Source: Pseudomonadota bacterium | GTDB lineage: Bacteria; Pseudomonadota; Alphaproteobacteria; Sphingomonadales; Sphingomonadaceae | DNA: 64,000 nt | Direction: 5' to 3' | Assembly (NCBI GenBank): GCA_020160755.1 | Contig: JAIUPN010000001.1 | Location: 806,001 to 870,000, forward strand | In this document: positions 16,791 to 25,587 of the stretch, piece by piece | Position numbering within the stretch: the first letter of the stretch is position 1 | Layout of the letters: each line of letters starts with the position of its first letter | Notes under the pieces: model-generated | Told to the model about the DNA's origin: nothing | What the model saw: only the letters and a program-made list of their open reading frames with translations | Database searches by the model: none | Program-made: the position numbers and the translations under genes

Positions 16791-16975
16791 GTGTCGAGGT
16801 TCTCCGCGTCGTTTGCACGAAGTGGAGCTAAGACGGGAAGCCGGTGAAAAACCGGCGCTGCCCCCGCAACTGTAAGCGGTGAGCGGCGGTCGATACGTGT
16901 CACTGGTTCGGCAAGGAACCGGGAAGGCCAGACCGCCGCGCTGATCCGTGAGCCAGGAGACCTGCCTCGTCAGAT
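16791..16975 (+). ncRNA. Cobalamin riboswitch controlling metE
   Basis: All signature blocks of the adenosyl/methylcobalamin aptamer are present in order: GGGAAGCCGGTG, AAACCGGCGCTGCCCCCGCA, ACTGTAAGCGG, CACTGG, CCGGGAAGGCCAGACC (B12-box region) and GTGAGCCAGGAGACCTGCC. It lies in the 5' leader of metE, the B12-independent methionine synthase, where B12 binding is expected to lower expression so that the B12-dependent enzyme is used instead. That enzyme (MetH) is not encoded in this window. Confidence 0.95.
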
Positions 16976-17074
16976 AACGTCCTCCGGCGGGGTGTCCGGT
17001 CAGGCCGCATGCACAGCTGCGCCCGACCCTTGCTTTGCGGGCGCGGAGTCCCGTGTGTACGCGTCTGCCCGGCG

Positions 17075-17091
17075 CCTTGCCCCTTGCAAGG
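17075..17091 (+). promoter_or_regulatory. Hairpin covering the metE ribosome site
   Basis: CCTTGC (17075-17080) pairs with GCAAGG (17086-17091). The second arm contains AAGG, the probable ribosome site 10 bp before the metE ATG. This suggests that the riboswitch acts on translation start. Confidence 0.55.
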
Positions 17092-17101
17092 TGTTTGTGA
17101 A

Positions 17102-19420
17102 ATGACTGTCCGCGTCGCCACCCTCGGCTTCCCCCGCATCGGCCTTCGCCGCGAGCTCAAATTCGCGCTCGAAAGCTATTGGGCGGGCAAGTCCTCGCTC
17201 GCCGAATTGCAGATCGCCGCGGCGGGCCTTCGCGTCGCCAGCTGGGCGCGGCAGAAAGCGCTCGGCGCCGACATCCTGCCGTCGAACGACTTCTCGCTCT
17301 ACGACCATGTGCTCGACACCAGCGCGCTCATCGGCGCGATCCCGCCGCGCTACGACTGGGCGGGCGACACCGTCGACCCCGATCTCTATTTCGCCATGGC
17401 GCGCGGCGCGCAACAACCCGCGGCCTGCGGCCATGCCCACGGCGGCGATACGACCGCGATGGAAATGACCAAATGGTTCGACACCAACTATCATTTCCTC
17501 GTCCCCGAACTCACCGCCGGCCAGACCTTCAAAATCGCCTCGACCAAGATCTTCGACGAATTCGAAGAGGCAAAGACACTCGGCTACGCAACGCGCCCCG
17601 TCCTCCTCGGCCCCGTCTCGTACCTGATGCTCGCCAAGGGCAAGGCGGTCGAACCGCTCGCGCTGTTGCCCCAGCTTCTCGACACCTATGCCGAAATCCT
17701 CGCCCGCCTCGCGAAACTCGGCGCCGAGTGGGTGCAGATCGACGAGCCCTGCCTCGTCCTCGACCTGACCGATGCGCAGCGCACCGCCTTCGCGCGCGCC
17801 TACGCCCGCCTCGCCACGCGCGGCCCCAAACTTATGCTCACCACTTACTTCGGCGGCCTCGGCGACAATCTCGATCTCGTCGCCGAGCTCCCCGTCCACG
17901 GCCTCCACCTCGACCTGGCCCGCGCGCCCGAACAGCTCGAAGCCGCGCTGGCCAGGCTCCAGCCGCACGTCCTGCTCTCGCTCGGCGTCATCGACGGCCG
18001 CAACATCTGGCGCGCCAACCTTCCCGACCTCTACTGGCGCCTCAAGGAGCTGGCGGGCCAACGCGACCTCATCCTCGCGCCGGGTTGTTCGCTCCTCCAC
18101 ACCCCCGTCGACCTCGCGCTCGAAACGTCGCTCGATCCCGAAATCGCGCAATGGCTGAGCTTCGCAGTGCAAAAGATCGAAGAACTCGCCGCGCTCGCCA
18201 AGGCACTCAACGATGGCGAGGACGCGAGCTTCGCCGCCTTCTCGGCCTCGCGCATCGCCGCGGTCGCGCGCCAGACCTCGCCGAAGATCCACGACCCGGC
18301 GGTCGCCGCCCGCCTCGCCGCGCTCGACAAAACCGCAACGAACCGCACCTCGCCCTTCGCGGTCCGCCGCGACGAGCAGCAAAAGCGCCTCGCCCTCCCC
18401 GCATATCCGACCACAACGATCGGCAGCTTCCCGCAGACCCCCGAGGTCCGCAAGGCGCGCGCCGCGCACATCAAGGGCGAGATCGACGATGCCGCCTACG
18501 ACCGGTATCTCCGCGTCGAAACGCGCGCCGCGGTCAAATGGCAGGAGGAAATCGGCCTCGACGTCCTCGTCCACGGCGAGTTCGAGCGCAACGACATGGT
18601 GCAATATTTCGGCGAGCAGCTCGCGGGTTTCGCCTTCACCCGCGCCGGCTGGGTGCAAAGCTATGGCTCGCGCTGTGTCCGCCCGCCGATCCTCTACGGC
18701 GACGTCTCCCGCCCCGCGCCGATGACCGTCGGCTGGTGGCGCTATGCGCAGGACCAGACCGGGCGCCCGATGAAGGGCATGCTCACCGGCCCCGTCACCA
18801 TCCTCAACTGGTCCTTCGTCCGCGACGACCAGCCGCGCGAGACCAGCTGTCGCCAGATCGCACTAGCGATCCGCGACGAGGTGCGGGATCTCGAAGCCGC
18901 CGGCGCCGCGATCATCCAGATCGATGAAGCCGCCTTGCGCGAAGGCCTCCCGCTCCGCCGCTCCGAGTGGCAGCATTATCTGGACTGGGCGGTCGAAAGC
19001 TTCCGCATCACATCATCGGGCGTCCGCGACGACACGCAGATTCACACCCATATGTGCTATTCGGAGTTCAACGACATCATTCGCGCGATCGGCGCGATGG
19101 ACGCCGACGTCATCTCGATCGAGACCGCGCGCTCGCAGATGGAACTCCTCGACGCCTTTGCCACCTATGCTTATCCGAACGAGGTCGGCCCCGGCGTCTA
19201 TGACATCCACAGCCCCCGCATCCCTGCCGAGCGCGAGATGACCGACCTGCTGACGCTGGCGGGCAAGCATCTGCCGCCGCAGCAGATCTGGGTGAACCCC
19301 GACTGCGGCCTCAAGACACGCAAATGGGACGAGGTGCGCCCCGCGCTGATCGCGATGGTAGCGGCTGCACAGGCGATGCGCACCAAGGCCCGGATCAAGG
19401 AGGCCTATGATGCCAACTGA
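17102..19420 (+). CDS. metE: Cobalamin-independent methionine synthase
   Basis: Transfers the methyl group of 5-methyltetrahydropteroyl-triglutamate to homocysteine, cytoplasmic and zinc-dependent. The length of 772 residues is normal. It contains both halves of the double TIM barrel: the N-terminal GFPRIGLRRELKFALESYW and the catalytic C-terminal TTIGSFPQTPEVR, VHGEFERNDMVQYFGEQ, IHTHMCYSEFND (zinc His and Cys) and NPDCGLKTR (zinc Cys). The start at 17102 is at the family N-terminus MTVRVATLGFPRIG; an in-frame ATG at 17009 lies in the riboswitch leader and is rejected. It is controlled by the cobalamin riboswitch and probably by the 20-bp palindrome. Confidence 0.97.
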   Translation: MTVRVATLGFPRIGLRRELKFALESYWAGKSSLAELQIAAAGLRVASWARQKALGADILPSNDFSLYDHVLDTSALIGAIPPRYDWAGDTVDPDLYFAMARGAQQPAACGHAHGGDTTAMEMTKWFDTNYHFLVPELTAGQTFKIASTKIFDEFEEAKTLGYATRPVLLGPVSYLMLAKGKAVEPLALLPQLLDTYAEILARLAKLGAEWVQIDEPCLVLDLTDAQRTAFARAYARLATRGPKLMLTTYFGGLGDNLDLVAELPVHGLHLDLARAPEQLEAALARLQPHVLLSLGVIDGRNIWRANLPDLYWRLKELAGQRDLILAPGCSLLHTPVDLALETSLDPEIAQWLSFAVQKIEELAALAKALNDGEDASFAAFSASRIAAVARQTSPKIHDPAVAARLAALDKTATNRTSPFAVRRDEQQKRLALPAYPTTTIGSFPQTPEVRKARAAHIKGEIDDAAYDRYLRVETRAAVKWQEEIGLDVLVHGEFERNDMVQYFGEQLAGFAFTRAGWVQSYGSRCVRPPILYGDVSRPAPMTVGWWRYAQDQTGRPMKGMLTGPVTILNWSFVRDDQPRETSCRQIALAIRDEVRDLEAAGAAIIQIDEAALREGLPLRRSEWQHYLDWAVESFRITSSGVRDDTQIHTHMCYSEFNDIIRAIGAMDADVISIETARSQMELLDAFATYAYPNEVGPGVYDIHSPRIPAEREMTDLLTLAGKHLPPQQIWVNPDCGLKTRKWDEVRPALIAMVAAAQAMRTKARIKEAYDAN

Positions 19421-19817
19421 TCAGGCGATCATGCCCGACGGCCAACCCGCCGTCCGCGTCACCGCGATGCCCGCTAACGCCAATGTCTATGGCGATATTT
19501 TCGGCGGCTGGCTGATGGCGCAGATGGATCTCGCGGCCTCGTCGGTGGCCTCGCGCCACGCGCGCGGCCGCGCGGTGACGATCTCGGTGGAAGGCATGTC
19601 CTTCCACCGCCCCGTCTTCGTCGGCGACGAGGTGTCCGTCTTCGGGCGCCTCGTCAAAGTCGGCCGCACCTCGATGCACGTCGAGGTCGAGGCTTGGGCG
19701 CGCGATCGCCACGCCGACGAAGACAACAAGGTCACGCAGGTGGTGTTCATCTTCGTCGCGGTGGGGCCGGACAGACGACCGCGAGCCGTCCGTCCACTCG
19801 CCGAAGCAATCGCCTAG
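19407..19817 (+). CDS. Acyl-CoA thioesterase, hotdog fold (YciA type)
   Basis: A 136-residue hotdog thioesterase that hydrolyses acyl-CoA. Typical segments are ANVYGDIFGGWLMAQMDLAA (active-site helix with Asn and Asp), GRAVTISVEGMSFHRPVFVG and VTQVVFIFVAV. The start overlaps the last 14 bp of metE and AAGGAGG lies inside the metE end, so translation is coupled and the gene shares the B12-controlled transcript. ATG 19407 or ATG 19410 may be used. There is no known metabolic link to methionine, so the pairing may just reflect gene packing. Confidence 0.88.
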   Translation: MMPTDQAIMPDGQPAVRVTAMPANANVYGDIFGGWLMAQMDLAASSVASRHARGRAVTISVEGMSFHRPVFVGDEVSVFGRLVKVGRTSMHVEVEAWARDRHADEDNKVTQVVFIFVAVGPDRRPRAVRPLAEAIA

Positions 19818-19823
19818 GCCAAA

Positions 19824-19854
19824 GCGCCGCCGCGGGGTCATTCTCCGGCGGCGC
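19824..19854 (+). terminator. Hairpin terminator after the thioesterase
   Basis: GCGCCGCCG (19824-19832) pairs with CGGCGGCGC (19846-19854), 7 bp after the stop. Only CTT follows, so the T-run is poor. Confidence 0.55.
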
Positions 19855-19883
19855 CTTACAATGTCCCGCCGCGCCCCCATATA
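19855..19883 (+). promoter_or_regulatory. Candidate promoter for the antitoxin-domain pair
   Basis: CTTACA (19855-19860) and CATATA (19878-19883), 17 bp apart, precede the two-gene unit at 19967-20523 and follow the terminator above. Confidence 0.35.
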
Positions 19884-19966
19884 GGCACTATCGCGGCACA
19901 GGTTCTTCGTAGGCCGCCGCGGCTGAGAGACGTGTGCGCTCCCGCTTACAAGGAGGAGCCGCACCC

Positions 19967-20293
19967 ATGAGTTCCGAAACCAGCCCAGCCACCACACACC
20001 CCGGCAATCAGCCGACGACCGACGAAACCGCACCCCCTGCCAAATTCCGATCAAACGGCTTCTTTCGCCAGAAACGCACTCCCATTTCGCGCGACGACGC
20101 ACGGCGACAGGGCGACATCAGCCAGCTCGCCTTCCTGACAATGGGTGGCCGTGATCCCGCCATCGCTTTCCTCAACACCGAAAACCCCGAACTCGGCGGC
20201 CGCCCGCTCGCATTGGCGACGGCCAGCGCAGAAGGCTATGAACAGGTCGCCAATGCGATCCGTGCCTTTGCACGCGATCCGGGCTTCGAATGA
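19967..20293 (+). CDS. Protein with MbcA/ParS/Xre antitoxin toxin-binding domain (DUF2384-like)
   Basis: A 108-residue protein. The first 55 residues are polar and probably disordered. The C-terminal part, GRDPAIAFLNTENPELGGRPLALATASAEGYEQVANAI (given here in two parts: GRDPAIAFLNTENPELGG, then RPLALATASAEGYEQVANAI), fits the DUF2384 pattern in which antitoxins bind RES-type toxins. AAGGAGGAG precedes the start. The Xre DNA-binding half of such antitoxins is missing. Its stop overlaps the start of the next gene by ATGA, so the two are coupled. No RES toxin is beside it. A regulatory role is inference. Confidence 0.65.
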   Translation: MSSETSPATTHPGNQPTTDETAPPAKFRSNGFFRQKRTPISRDDARRQGDISQLAFLTMGGRDPAIAFLNTENPELGGRPLALATASAEGYEQVANAIRAFARDPGFE

Positions 20294-20523
20294 GCCGCGC
20301 GATGAATCTCGCGCTTCCCGAAAGCGAGGTGAAGCAGATCTGCCTGTCACAAGGTGTCAGCATCAGCGCAATCGAACCGCTTCGATCGGGCGGCACGCGC
20401 CTCGTCTGCACCACCAGTATCGGCGCCGAAGAAATGCGTTTGCGCCTGCGGGACCACATCATCGAAGGTGGAGTCACCCGCCACCGCTTTTACCGCCCGC
20501 CGGGAACGCAGGGCGGATATTAA
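20290..20523 (+). CDS. Small protein coupled to the antitoxin-domain gene, function unknown
   Basis: A 77-residue protein that starts inside the stop of the DUF2384-like gene (ATGA overlap). The sequence (LPESEVKQICLSQGVSISAI, GGTRLVCTTSIGAEEMRLRL, ending in RFYRPPGTQGGY) has two cysteines and a basic C-terminus. It is far too short for a RES toxin and lacks its Arg-Tyr signature. The size and order, antitoxin-like gene first and small gene second, resemble a toxin-antitoxin operon, but I recognise no toxin family. Whether it is a partner, a toxin or unrelated cannot be told. Confidence 0.6.
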   Translation: MSRAMNLALPESEVKQICLSQGVSISAIEPLRSGGTRLVCTTSIGAEEMRLRLRDHIIEGGVTRHRFYRPPGTQGGY

Positions 20524-20676
20524 CCGCCGGCTCGAGCTCGACCGGCCGCCGCCCGCACAAACGGCGACGATGTAACTATCCCGTCGGGGCAATCGCGCGA
20601 TGTCTCACGCGTCATCGCCCGACATCTTGCGTCCGACCCGGCAAAAGCCCTCGATGTTTCCGGATTCGCTGACGCA

Positions 20677-20707
20677 GGGGCGGCGCGGATTGGCTATTCG
20701 CCGCCCC
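20677..20707 (-). terminator. Hairpin GGGGCGGCG / CGCCGCCCC at the end of the PEP-CTERM gene
   Basis: Nine-base arms overlap the stop codon of the PEP-CTERM gene (20694) and lie about 150 bp after the 77-residue gene on the other strand, so it could serve both. No clear T-run. Confidence 0.45.
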
Positions 20708-21839
20708 GCTTCGCCCGGCGGCGGCGCCACAGGATCAAGCCGCCGACCCCCAGCCCGAACAGCCCGAACATTCCCGGCTCGGGCACCGGCACCGCGCCGC
20801 CGCTCGACGAACCGCCGCCCGACGATCCGCCCGTCGAGCTGTCGCCGCCGGTCGAGGTGCCACCCGTCGGCGGGGTCACATAGCCGCCCTTGAAGGTGCC
20901 GATGTGCATCTCGCCATTCTGCTTGAGGCTGCCGAACACTGCCGACCCCTGGATGTAATTGCGCGTTTCGGCATCGGCGAGCGGCGCGAGCACCGAACCG
21001 CCCCACGCCGTGGTCAGCTTCAGATCCTCGGCTTCGGGAAAGTTCCAGATCACCCGTTCGCCAAGGTTGTTCGTGCCGCCGAGGAAATTGTCGTTGAGGT
21101 TCACCGTCCGCCCGCTGACGTTGACGATCGCGGTGTCGGCGCCGTTCAGGTTGAACTGGATCTCGCCGATCCTGTCGAGGTCGGCGGCGGTGATGTTGAA
21201 CACCGCGAGCCCCTGCGCATTGGGCTGCGCGTTGAAGGTGCCGCGATTGCCCTGCACGCTCAGCTGGCTGTTCGCGGCCAGCGTACCCATGTCGAACGAC
21301 AGGCTGCCCATGCTGCTCTTGAGCTCCGCCTTCTGTTGCTGAAGCCCAAGCCCGAATCCGGGATCGCTCCGGTCGAGGTTGGACAGAACCGTATTCTGGT
21401 TGACGTTGGTATTGTTGATCATCCCGCCGACCTTCACCGTCTGGTTCGGGCCGTTGAGGTTGAAACCGCTCGTCACATTGCCGCCGACGACCGCCCCCGA
21501 CCCGTTGTTGAGGTTCTTGTGGCCGCCATTGACGTTGCCGACGACGGTCAGCCCGGGCTGCCCGTTCGGCGACGTGGTGGCGCGGATACCATAGTTCGAA
21601 GAATTGCCGGTCAGGTTGCCGCCGACAAAGGTCCGCCCCTCGACCTCGGAGGACGAATCGAGGTTGCCGAGCACGACGAGATTCCATTCGCGCAGCGCAT
21701 CGATCCCGGTGATCGTCTTGTTCTGCGCGAGCACGGGAAGCGTCAGCGCGGTCGCCAGGATCGCGGCGGGAAACAGGATACGGGTCGGGAAAGCCAAGGG
21801 TTTATCGTCCGTTTTCAAATGGAAGGCGCGGGCGCCCAT
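20694..21839 (-). CDS. Choice-of-anchor A family protein with PEP-CTERM sorting signal
   Basis: A 381-residue exported protein. After a signal region (TRILFPAAILATALTLPVLA), the body has the choice-of-anchor A fold: WNLVVLGNLDSSSEVEGRTF, VGGNLTGNSSNYG and repeated beta-helix-like segments rich in N and G. A serine/glycine-rich linker is followed by the PEP-CTERM signal VPEPGMFGLFGLGVGGLILW and RRRRAKR, which directs cleavage by an exosortase. No exosortase is encoded here, so it must lie elsewhere. The start is uncertain: ATG 21839 is used, but TTG codons closer to the signal peptide are possible. The protein is probably part of the extracellular matrix. Confidence 0.85.
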   Translation of the reverse strand: MGARAFHLKTDDKPLAFPTRILFPAAILATALTLPVLAQNKTITGIDALREWNLVVLGNLDSSSEVEGRTFVGGNLTGNSSNYGIRATTSPNGQPGLTVVGNVNGGHKNLNNGSGAVVGGNVTSGFNLNGPNQTVKVGGMINNTNVNQNTVLSNLDRSDPGFGLGLQQQKAELKSSMGSLSFDMGTLAANSQLSVQGNRGTFNAQPNAQGLAVFNITAADLDRIGEIQFNLNGADTAIVNVSGRTVNLNDNFLGGTNNLGERVIWNFPEAEDLKLTTAWGGSVLAPLADAETRNYIQGSAVFGSLKQNGEMHIGTFKGGYVTPPTGGTSTGGDSSTGGSSGGGSSSGGAVPVPEPGMFGLFGLGVGGLILWRRRRAKRGGE

Positions 21840-22001
21840 AGGGCGTTCGTCGCCCGCCTTACACCGGACTGCGACAAACCGTTGTCCCGTTCTGAAACAG
21901 CGACCCGAAAGCATCGCGAGGCCGTGCCAAAATCGCGATGGGCGCAGATCGGGAAAGATCCCGGCCGATGACAGGACACCGGTCGCCCGGTGGCAGTGAA
22001 T

Positions 22002-23015
22002 TCAGGCAACCTCCGCCAGCGATTGCGGGGTCGAAAAGCGCTGTCGATATTCGTTCGGCGACAGCCCGATCAGGCGATGGAATAATTTGCGGAACGCCGC
22101 CGCATCTTCATAGCCCACGGCCCACGCGATCTGGTCGACCGTGCGCCGCGTGAATTCGAGCAGCTCGCGCGCCTTGCCGACGCGCAGGTGCTGGACATAT
22201 TCGACCGGCGTCATGCCGGTGGCGGCCTTGAAGCGGCGCTGGAAGGTGCGCTCTTCCATCCCCGCTTCCCCCGCCATCTCCGCCACGGCGACCGGTCCGA
22301 CACCCCGCGCCTGCAGCCAATGCTGGACGCGCAGGATCGCCTCGTCGCCATGCGTCAGCTTCGGCGCAAAGCTCGCGTAATTTTTCTGCTCGCGCCCCGA
22401 TGGGTCGATTAGCAGGAAGCGTGCAGTCTCCATCATCACCGTCGGGCCGAGCAGCCGCTCGACGATCCGGAGGCCGAGATCGGTCCACGCCATCAGTCCG
22501 CCCGCGGTGACGATGTCGCCGTCGTCGATCACCATCCGGTCGACCTCCATCCGCACATCGGGAAAGCGGCTCTTGAACTCCTCGGCGAAGAACCAGTGCG
22601 TCGTCGCCGGCCGCCCCGCGAGCAATCCTGTCGCCGCGAGTGCGAAGGCACCGCCGCAATTCGACGCGAGCACCGCGCCATGCGCGTGGCGGTCGAGCAG
22701 CCAGCGTGCATAAGGCTCGACCTCGCCGGGCTCGAGCAATTTGTGCAGGCTGCCGGGCGCAATCAGCACCGCGGGTGAATTGCCTGCGGGCTCGTCCGGA
22801 TGGCTGTCGAACCAGCGCGCGAAGCCTCCGCCCTCCTGCAGGCGCCAATGGCTGGCGCGGATCGGGCTGCGGCCATGGTCGATCGCAAAGCGCCCCGCGA
22901 CATCGAACAGGTCGGTGATTCCGTGCACCATGCCCATCTGGCAATCGGGATAGGTCATCATCCCGACCTCGATCAGCGGCACGGTCGCCGCGTCGGGCAC
23001 GTTCAGCTTGGGCAT
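22002..23015 (-). CDS. GlxA family regulator (DJ-1/PfpI-like domain plus AraC helix-turn-helix)
   Basis: A 337-residue protein. Residues 15-200 form a DJ-1/PfpI-like domain with the nucleophile-elbow motif [13 protein letters not shown] and later [20 protein letters not shown]. The C-terminal 110 residues carry the AraC DNA-binding domain ([40 protein letters not shown]). GGGGAG precedes the start at 23015. Such proteins activate small catabolic genes on metabolite binding. It is divergent from the chloroperoxidase-like hydrolase at 23154, the likely target. Confidence 0.9.
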   Translation of the reverse strand: MPKLNVPDAATVPLIEVGMMTYPDCQMGMVHGITDLFDVAGRFAIDHGRSPIRASHWRLQEGGGFARWFDSHPDEPAGNSPAVLIAPGSLHKLLEPGEVEPYARWLLDRHAHGAVLASNCGGAFALAATGLLAGRPATTHWFFAEEFKSRFPDVRMEVDRMVIDDGDIVTAGGLMAWTDLGLRIVERLLGPTVMMETARFLLIDPSGREQKNYASFAPKLTHGDEAILRVQHWLQARGVGPVAVAEMAGEAGMEERTFQRRFKAATGMTPVEYVQHLRVGKARELLEFTRRTVDQIAWAVGYEDAAAFRKLFHRLIGLSPNEYRQRFSTPQSLAEVA

Positions 23016-23153
23016 AGCGGCTCCCCAATCGCACACTTGTCGGAATCGACCCGCATAATGTCGTATCCGCCAATCCCGCGCAAGCGTGGTCCGGCCTATC
23101 TCCAGATCACCGGGACGGACACCCCGCCCTTCCCAATCGAAAGGAACGTCATC

Positions 23154-23981
23154 ATGACCACGATCACCACCCGCGACGGTACGAACATTTTCTTCAAGGA
23201 CTGGGGTCCGAAGGACGGACAGCCCATCATCTTCTCGCACGGCTGGCCGCTCAGCGCCGACGCCTGGGACGCCCAGATGGTCTTCTTCGCCAATCAGGGC
23301 TTCCGCACCATCGCCCACGATCGCCGCAGCCATGGCCGTTCGGACCAGGTCTGGGACAATAACAATATGGACCAGTATGCCGACGACCTCGCCGAACTGA
23401 TCGAACAGCTCGACCTGAAAGACATCATCCTCGCCGGCCATTCGACCGGCGGCGGCGAAGTCACCCGCTATATCGGCCGCCACGGTACGGGCCGCGTCGC
23501 CAAGGTCGCGCTGATCGGCGCGGTTCCCCCGCTGATGCTCAAGACCGAAGCCAATCCGGGCGGCCTTCCGATCGACGTCTTCGACGGCATCCGCAAGGGC
23601 ACGTTCGACAACCGCCCGCAGTTCTTCAAGGATCTGACGCTGCCTTTCTACGGCTACAACCGCGACGGCGCGGTGGTCTCGGAAGCGGTCCGCGACGACT
23701 TCGTCCGGCAGGGCATGAACGGCGGCCTCAAGGGCCTGCTCGACAGCATCCGCGCCTTTTCGGAAAGCGACTTCAACGAAGATTTGAAGAAGTTCGACAG
23801 GCCGACGCTCGTCCTCCACGGCGACGACGACCAGATCGTGCCGATCGGCGCCGCCGCGCTCTCGACCATCCAGATCGTCAAGCACGCCGTGCTCAAGGTC
23901 TACGAAGGCGCCGACCACGGCCTGACCGTCACGCATCAGGACCGGTTCAACGCCGACCTTCTCGATTTCATCAACAGCTGA
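23154..23981 (+). CDS. Alpha/beta hydrolase of the non-heme chloroperoxidase family
   Basis: A 275-residue cytoplasmic hydrolase. The catalytic triad is readable: Ser97 in AGHSTGGGE, Asp in [10 protein letters not shown] and His in EGADHGLTV. The N-terminal [20 protein letters not shown] and [14 protein letters not shown] are typical of the bromo/chloroperoxidase and esterase group; the real activity is probably an esterase. AAAGGA precedes the start. It is followed after 54 bp by a small membrane-protein gene on the same strand, a possible operon, and is divergent from the GlxA-type regulator. Confidence 0.92.
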   Translation: MTTITTRDGTNIFFKDWGPKDGQPIIFSHGWPLSADAWDAQMVFFANQGFRTIAHDRRSHGRSDQVWDNNNMDQYADDLAELIEQLDLKDIILAGHSTGGGEVTRYIGRHGTGRVAKVALIGAVPPLMLKTEANPGGLPIDVFDGIRKGTFDNRPQFFKDLTLPFYGYNRDGAVVSEAVRDDFVRQGMNGGLKGLLDSIRAFSESDFNEDLKKFDRPTLVLHGDDDQIVPIGAAALSTIQIVKHAVLKVYEGADHGLTVTHQDRFNADLLDFINS

Positions 23982-24035
23982 TAAGGAAGAGGCGCGGGCC
24001 CCCGACCGCGCCTCCTCGCTTCAAGGAGACGTGTC

Positions 24036-24530
24036 ATGATCCTCGGTTTGACCATCCCGCAATTCACCGTGCTGCATGTCCTGATCAGTTTCGTCGGCAT
24101 CGGCGCGGGCCTTGTCGCCCTTCCCGCCTTCGCCCGCGGCCGCATTCTGCCCCGCACCAACGCAATCTTCCTGTGGTTCACCTTGCTAACCAGCCTCACC
24201 GGCTTCCTCTTCCCGATCGTCGCCTTCACCCCGGCGCTCGGCACGGGCATCCTCTCGACGCTGATCCTCATCTTCGCCTTCGTCGCTTATTATGGCCGCA
24301 AGCTCGCCGGCCGCGCCGCGACCGTCTACGCCGTGAGCGCCACCGCGGCGCTCTATCTCAACATGTTCGTGCTGGTCGTGCAGTCCTTCCTCAAGGTCCC
24401 CGCACTCAACGCGCTGGCCCCGAATGGCACCGAACCCCCGTTCGCCGCAGCGCAGGGGGCGCTCCTCCTCGCCGCGATCCTCTTCGGATATGTCGCGGTC
24501 AAGGCGAGCCGCCGTCGCATCGCCACCTGA
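24036..24530 (+). CDS. Small inner-membrane protein, function unknown
   Basis: A 164-residue protein with four predicted membrane helices: about residues 9-31 (FTVLHVLISFVGIGAGLVAL), 43-65 (AIFLWFTLLTSLTGFLFPIV), 70-87 and 95-118, with a further hydrophobic stretch near the end (AQGALLLAAILFGYVAVKAS). AAGGAGA precedes the start. It probably forms an operon with the hydrolase gene upstream. I know similar hypothetical proteins from proteobacteria but no function. Confidence 0.75.
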   Translation: MILGLTIPQFTVLHVLISFVGIGAGLVALPAFARGRILPRTNAIFLWFTLLTSLTGFLFPIVAFTPALGTGILSTLILIFAFVAYYGRKLAGRAATVYAVSATAALYLNMFVLVVQSFLKVPALNALAPNGTEPPFAAAQGALLLAAILFGYVAVKASRRRIAT

Positions 24531-24592
24531 CCTTCACGCCCATAGGACCCAAGGGCGGCCCCACGGCCGCCCTTGTCGTATCAGGCCCCGCA

Positions 24593-25369
24593 TCAACCCC
24601 ACAGCGCATTGAGCGCAATCACAATCCCCACCTCGGTGAAGTTCCCGAGACCGTGCGCGACGATCGGCGCGAGCAGGCTGCGCGACCGCTCCATCAACCA
24701 GACATAGGTGAGCCCCCACGCGAAGGCATAAATCTGCTGCGCCAGCGCCTGATAGAAAGGATCGACGGTGAACGACTGCCAGTGCGCCAGCCCGAACATC
24801 AGCGCGACGAGATAAGCGGCGACGGGCAGGTCGAGCGATCCGATCCGCAGCCGTCCCGGCACCAGCACGACGAGCATCCCGACCAGCAGCCCGCGAAAGA
24901 TCGTCTCCTCCGCCAGTCCCGTCGTGATCATTCCGAGCAGATAGCCTGCGGAATCGAGCGGCGCTTTCGAATAGCTCATGTCGGGCGGCGTCTGCCCCGC
25001 AAGCGCGGGCCAGTAATCGGCGACCAGCATTAGCAGCCCCATGCCGACCCCGATCAGCGCCCCGACACCCGCATAACTCGCGCCCGGCGGCCAGCGCAGA
25101 TGCGGGTCGGCCGCAGGGAGCAGTCGCCGCATGACGAGGATCGCGGCGAAACCGAACAACGCCTGAAAGGCAATCGCGAGCAGCAGGAATACCGACACAT
25201 AACCATCCCAGAGCGGCGCCCCCGCCCGATAGATTTCGCGCGCGGGAATGCGGCCGAGTTCGAGGATCACCTGCATCAGCACTGCCGCCAGCACGATCGG
25301 CCACAAGCGGAAACGAAAACCGGAAAGCGCCACCAAGGGGCGCGGCGAAGCGGAAGAGAGACGTGTCAT
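24593..25369 (-). CDS. CPBP (CAAX-type) intramembrane metalloprotease
   Basis: A 258-residue multi-helix membrane protein. The three CPBP motifs are present: TTGLAEETIFRGLLVG (Glu-Glu and Arg), MFGLAHWQS (His) and PIVAHGLGNFTEVG (His and Asn). This places it in the intramembrane glutamic protease-like Rce1/Abi family. Bacterial members process or protect peptides; the substrate is unknown. It is transcribed alone, convergent with the small membrane-protein gene. Confidence 0.9.
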   Translation of the reverse strand: MTRLSSASPRPLVALSGFRFRLWPIVLAAVLMQVILELGRIPAREIYRAGAPLWDGYVSVFLLLAIAFQALFGFAAILVMRRLLPAADPHLRWPPGASYAGVGALIGVGMGLLMLVADYWPALAGQTPPDMSYSKAPLDSAGYLLGMITTGLAEETIFRGLLVGMLVVLVPGRLRIGSLDLPVAAYLVALMFGLAHWQSFTVDPFYQALAQQIYAFAWGLTYVWLMERSRSLLAPIVAHGLGNFTEVGIVIALNALWG

Positions 25370-25587
25370 ACGCCGGGTCTAGGCGCGAAGCGGCCCGCAC
25401 TTCTTGAACAAATGTGATGCGTGTCGGGGGAGGTATTGACTCGGACGCCCGGATCGCGCGGGATGCGATCGACGCTGTCAAAGAGGGAGGTGCGCGTGAT
25501 GACAATACTCACGCGATATCGCACGCCGATGTGCAGGGACGCGGAGCCGGCCGCGCGCGCCGGAGACCTTGCAGGCACCCGGCCGTC

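Noticed and set aside
17009..17101. Extra N-terminus of metE from ATG 17009
   Set aside because: It lies in the riboswitch expression region and the added residues are cysteine- and proline-rich. The conserved MetE N-terminus begins at 17102.
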